A stretch of 64,000 nucleotides of DNA from Heterobilharzia americana. Its lineage: Eukaryota; Platyhelminthes; Trematoda; Strigeidida; Schistosomatidae. Positions within the stretch are counted from its first letter, which is position 1. Each line of letters opens with the position of its first letter. The notes under the pieces were generated by a model. It made no database searches. It was not told where the DNA came from and was given only the letters and a program-made list of their open reading frames with translations. Of the stretch, positions 63,501 through 64,000 are shown in pieces. Both the position numbers and the translations under genes were made by a program. Location of the stretch: assembly GCA_944470555.2 (NCBI GenBank), contig OX104134.1, positions 8,597,248-8,661,247 on the forward strand, given 5' to 3'.

Positions 63501-63757
63501 CTTTCGCTTTCATCGAGAGAAGACACATCGGCCAATTGGCTTCCCGAAGGCTTTCACCAACTGGCGTCATTTCGCCTCTCCGATTCCAGCGGGGAATAAG
63601 TTTGTTTTCATTTTTTATATTTTGTTTGTGCTTTGAAGTTTCTTTAGCGGTTAGATTTGTTTTACGGGGTAGGGTTGCTAGCCCTATGCCCAACCTTCCC
63701 TCTTTACCCGGGCTTAGGACCGGCTAGTAACTAGTAAACTAGTTAACCAGGCGAGGT
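60543..63757 (-). mobile_element. Apparently full-length RTE retrotransposon (SR2/Perere-3-like)
   Basis: About 3.2 kb, minus strand, flanked by the 13-bp direct repeat TGAATAAATGAAT (60530-60542 and 63758-63770). The 5' leader (GGTCCTAAGCCCGGG) leads into a long open frame. The 3' end is a short TAA-type repeat with no separate 3' UTR. The uninterrupted frame and intact target duplication indicate a recent insertion. Assignment to the RTE clade rests on the single frame with endonuclease plus RT and the short repeat tail; the family name is from recognition. Confidence 0.88.
60559..63693 (-). CDS. RTE endonuclease-reverse transcriptase, intact
   Basis: Open for 1044 codons; numbering starts at a TTG codon, so real initiation is probably at Met42 or Met61. 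Apurinic-type endonuclease, residues about 65-310: GTWNVRTM (Asn71), CESRWNG (Glu100), GDMNAKLG (Asp209, Asn211), QIDFI (Asp278) and GSDHY (Asp304, His305). Reverse transcriptase, about 530-830: FIDFEKAFDSVD (Asp680), GVKQGCLLSPMIF and LDFADDLCLMS (catalytic pair at 782-783). A His/Gln-rich stretch follows near 825, then a C-terminal region with VGRPRVTWRRSCEEE. The enzyme nicks target DNA and copies its RNA there. All catalytic motifs look intact. It lies in the presumed intron upstream of LARGE-like copy 2 exon 59193-59460, same strand. Confidence 0.93.
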   Translation of the reverse strand: MGIGLATLPRKTNLTAKETSKHKQNIKNENKLIPRWNRRGEMTPVGESLREANWPMCLLSMKAKVNVGTWNVRTMFEPSKAAQIAKEMRRYNIEVLGICESRWNGSGLSKLSTGESIIYSGHPDANHEHTEGVAIMMSSRASKALMQWEPISSRIMSARFNSKGRKVTIIQCYAPTNNAEQEKKEEFYRQLQSTLDKTSVGDIKILMGDMNAKLGGDNTGRELTMGREALGEMNENGELFAEFCAFNDLVIGGSVFRHKDIHKATWISPDGHTKNQIDFISISRKWRRSLLNTRSRRGADVGSDHYLVQGTFEIKLKAFKEAGDRPQFKYNTRKLKDETTKEIFKAAIKTKWETSRDIPEETCVEEHWKSLKAMWKETCTTVLGRKKKEDKEWISTDTWKLIEERRMVKQKINQCKDAQRQEELSTMYKTLDKEVKKSARKDKRHFYDTLASEAEQAAGKRDLTTLYQITRLLSGKRPTQMKPIKDEEGNLITKEEKQRKRWADHFKKLLNRPPPALRPEIPPAAAELQVNINPPTKMEVLNAIKLLKCGKAAGPDGIPPEALRTDAETTADMLTPLLQKVWREEKVPDDWKKGYLVKLPKKGDLSACKNWRGITLLSTPSKILSRIILERLKDALDSKLRPEQAGFRKYKSCADQIATLRIIIEQSVEWQSALYLNFIDFEKAFDSVDREVIWKLLQYYGVPQTFIRLIQQLYEDATCQVIHNGKLSDAFEVKTGVKQGCLLSPMIFLIVVDWIMQQTVGSEKRGIHWTTEKNLEDLDFADDLCLMSHKLEDLQAKTNKLTEEAAKTGLQVNIEKTEVMKIPHHHHQQQQQTPITVNGRNLKEVTSFTYLGSTVSTTGGTDEDVKVRIGKARQAFISLKPVWRSSALSMRNKIRIFNTNVKSVLLYGSETWRVTKGISNKLQTFINNCLRSLLKIRWPEKISNKELWERTNQEPITQQICRKKWRWIGHTLRRPTEDITRQALEWNPHGKRRVGRPRVTWRRSCEEEMRASGLSWNQVQKISENRGHWRRATEALCSTRNPRD

Positions 63758-64000
63758 TGAATAAATGAATAGTTAAGTAAATCAGTGGCTGTGTAGTTAA
63801 GACAATAACTAGGAGTTGGATAGTGCACAGTAGCAGTGGTGGGATAATAAAAACTTCTAAGTTTAGTGAATCAAGTGTCACCGCTGTAAGCAATCAGTCA
63901 TTTCTTCAGACGCTTACTCTGTTTGATAAGCCTAACTCGACTGATCCAAACGCATTCACAAGAAACCCGAAAATGATATCTAGTGTCTGAAGCCAAACTT

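Noticed and set aside
60634..63727. Many plus-strand open frames opposite the RTE reading frame
   Set aside because: Antisense shadows of the 1044-codon RTE gene; their sequences show no independent family match.

Overview
The window is eukaryotic, AT-rich, intron-rich DNA and almost certainly comes from a blood fluke (Schistosoma or a close relative). The evidence is the repeat content: tRNA-derived SINEs carrying hammerhead-ribozyme motifs (the Sm-alpha type), a CsRn1/Boudicca-like Ty3/gypsy element with a tRNA-Trp primer site, RTE-clade elements of the SR2/Perere-3 kind, Penelope-like elements and a CR1/jockey-like element. The species is not resolved. No bacterial gene organisation, rRNA or CRISPR array was seen.  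Host genes. The minus strand carries two tandem paralogues related to the LARGE glycosyltransferase family (GT8-type N-terminal domain). Copy 1 runs from about 29.1 kb down to the left window edge. Six exons with consensus splice sites (25128-25440, 23485-23580, 20637-20720, 17310-17381, 11995-12126, 7334-7598) read collinearly through the GT8 domain. A possible signal-anchor exon lies upstream and weaker candidates downstream. Copy 2 is represented by exon 59193-59460, which matches exon 7334-7598 in sequence and splice phase, plus two smaller candidates downstream; its 5' part lies beyond the right edge. A few plus-strand candidate terminal exons (26487-26676, 53802-53976) are flagged with low confidence.  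Repeats by region. 0-30 kb: long LARGE-like introns holding RTE fragments (3563-4019; 26739-28822, with a 15-bp target-site duplication and an internal CCAG microsatellite), a degenerate Penelope-like element (9815-11154), perfect or near-perfect palindromes (8822-8910, 14103-14183), tRNA-like palindromic elements and two hammerhead SINEs. 30-37 kb: CR1/jockey-like remnants in both orientations and a diverged tandem duplication of unknown sequence. 36.4-44 kb: a full-length gypsy element (36425-41683, minus strand) followed by a tandem copy of its flanks in which a solo LTR replaces the element. 44.4-48.1 kb: another dead RTE copy and two MITE-like inverted-repeat elements. 48.8-53 kb: Penelope-like pieces interrupted by two head-to-head SINEs. 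60.5-63.8 kb: an apparently intact RTE retrotransposon with a 13-bp target-site duplication.  The most informative observations are the tandem LARGE-like pair with an altered DxD motif in copy 1, the gypsy/solo-LTR tandem duplication sharing one target site (real duplication or two haplotypes joined in assembly), the two dead RTE copies sharing the same lesions, and the hammerhead SINE set.
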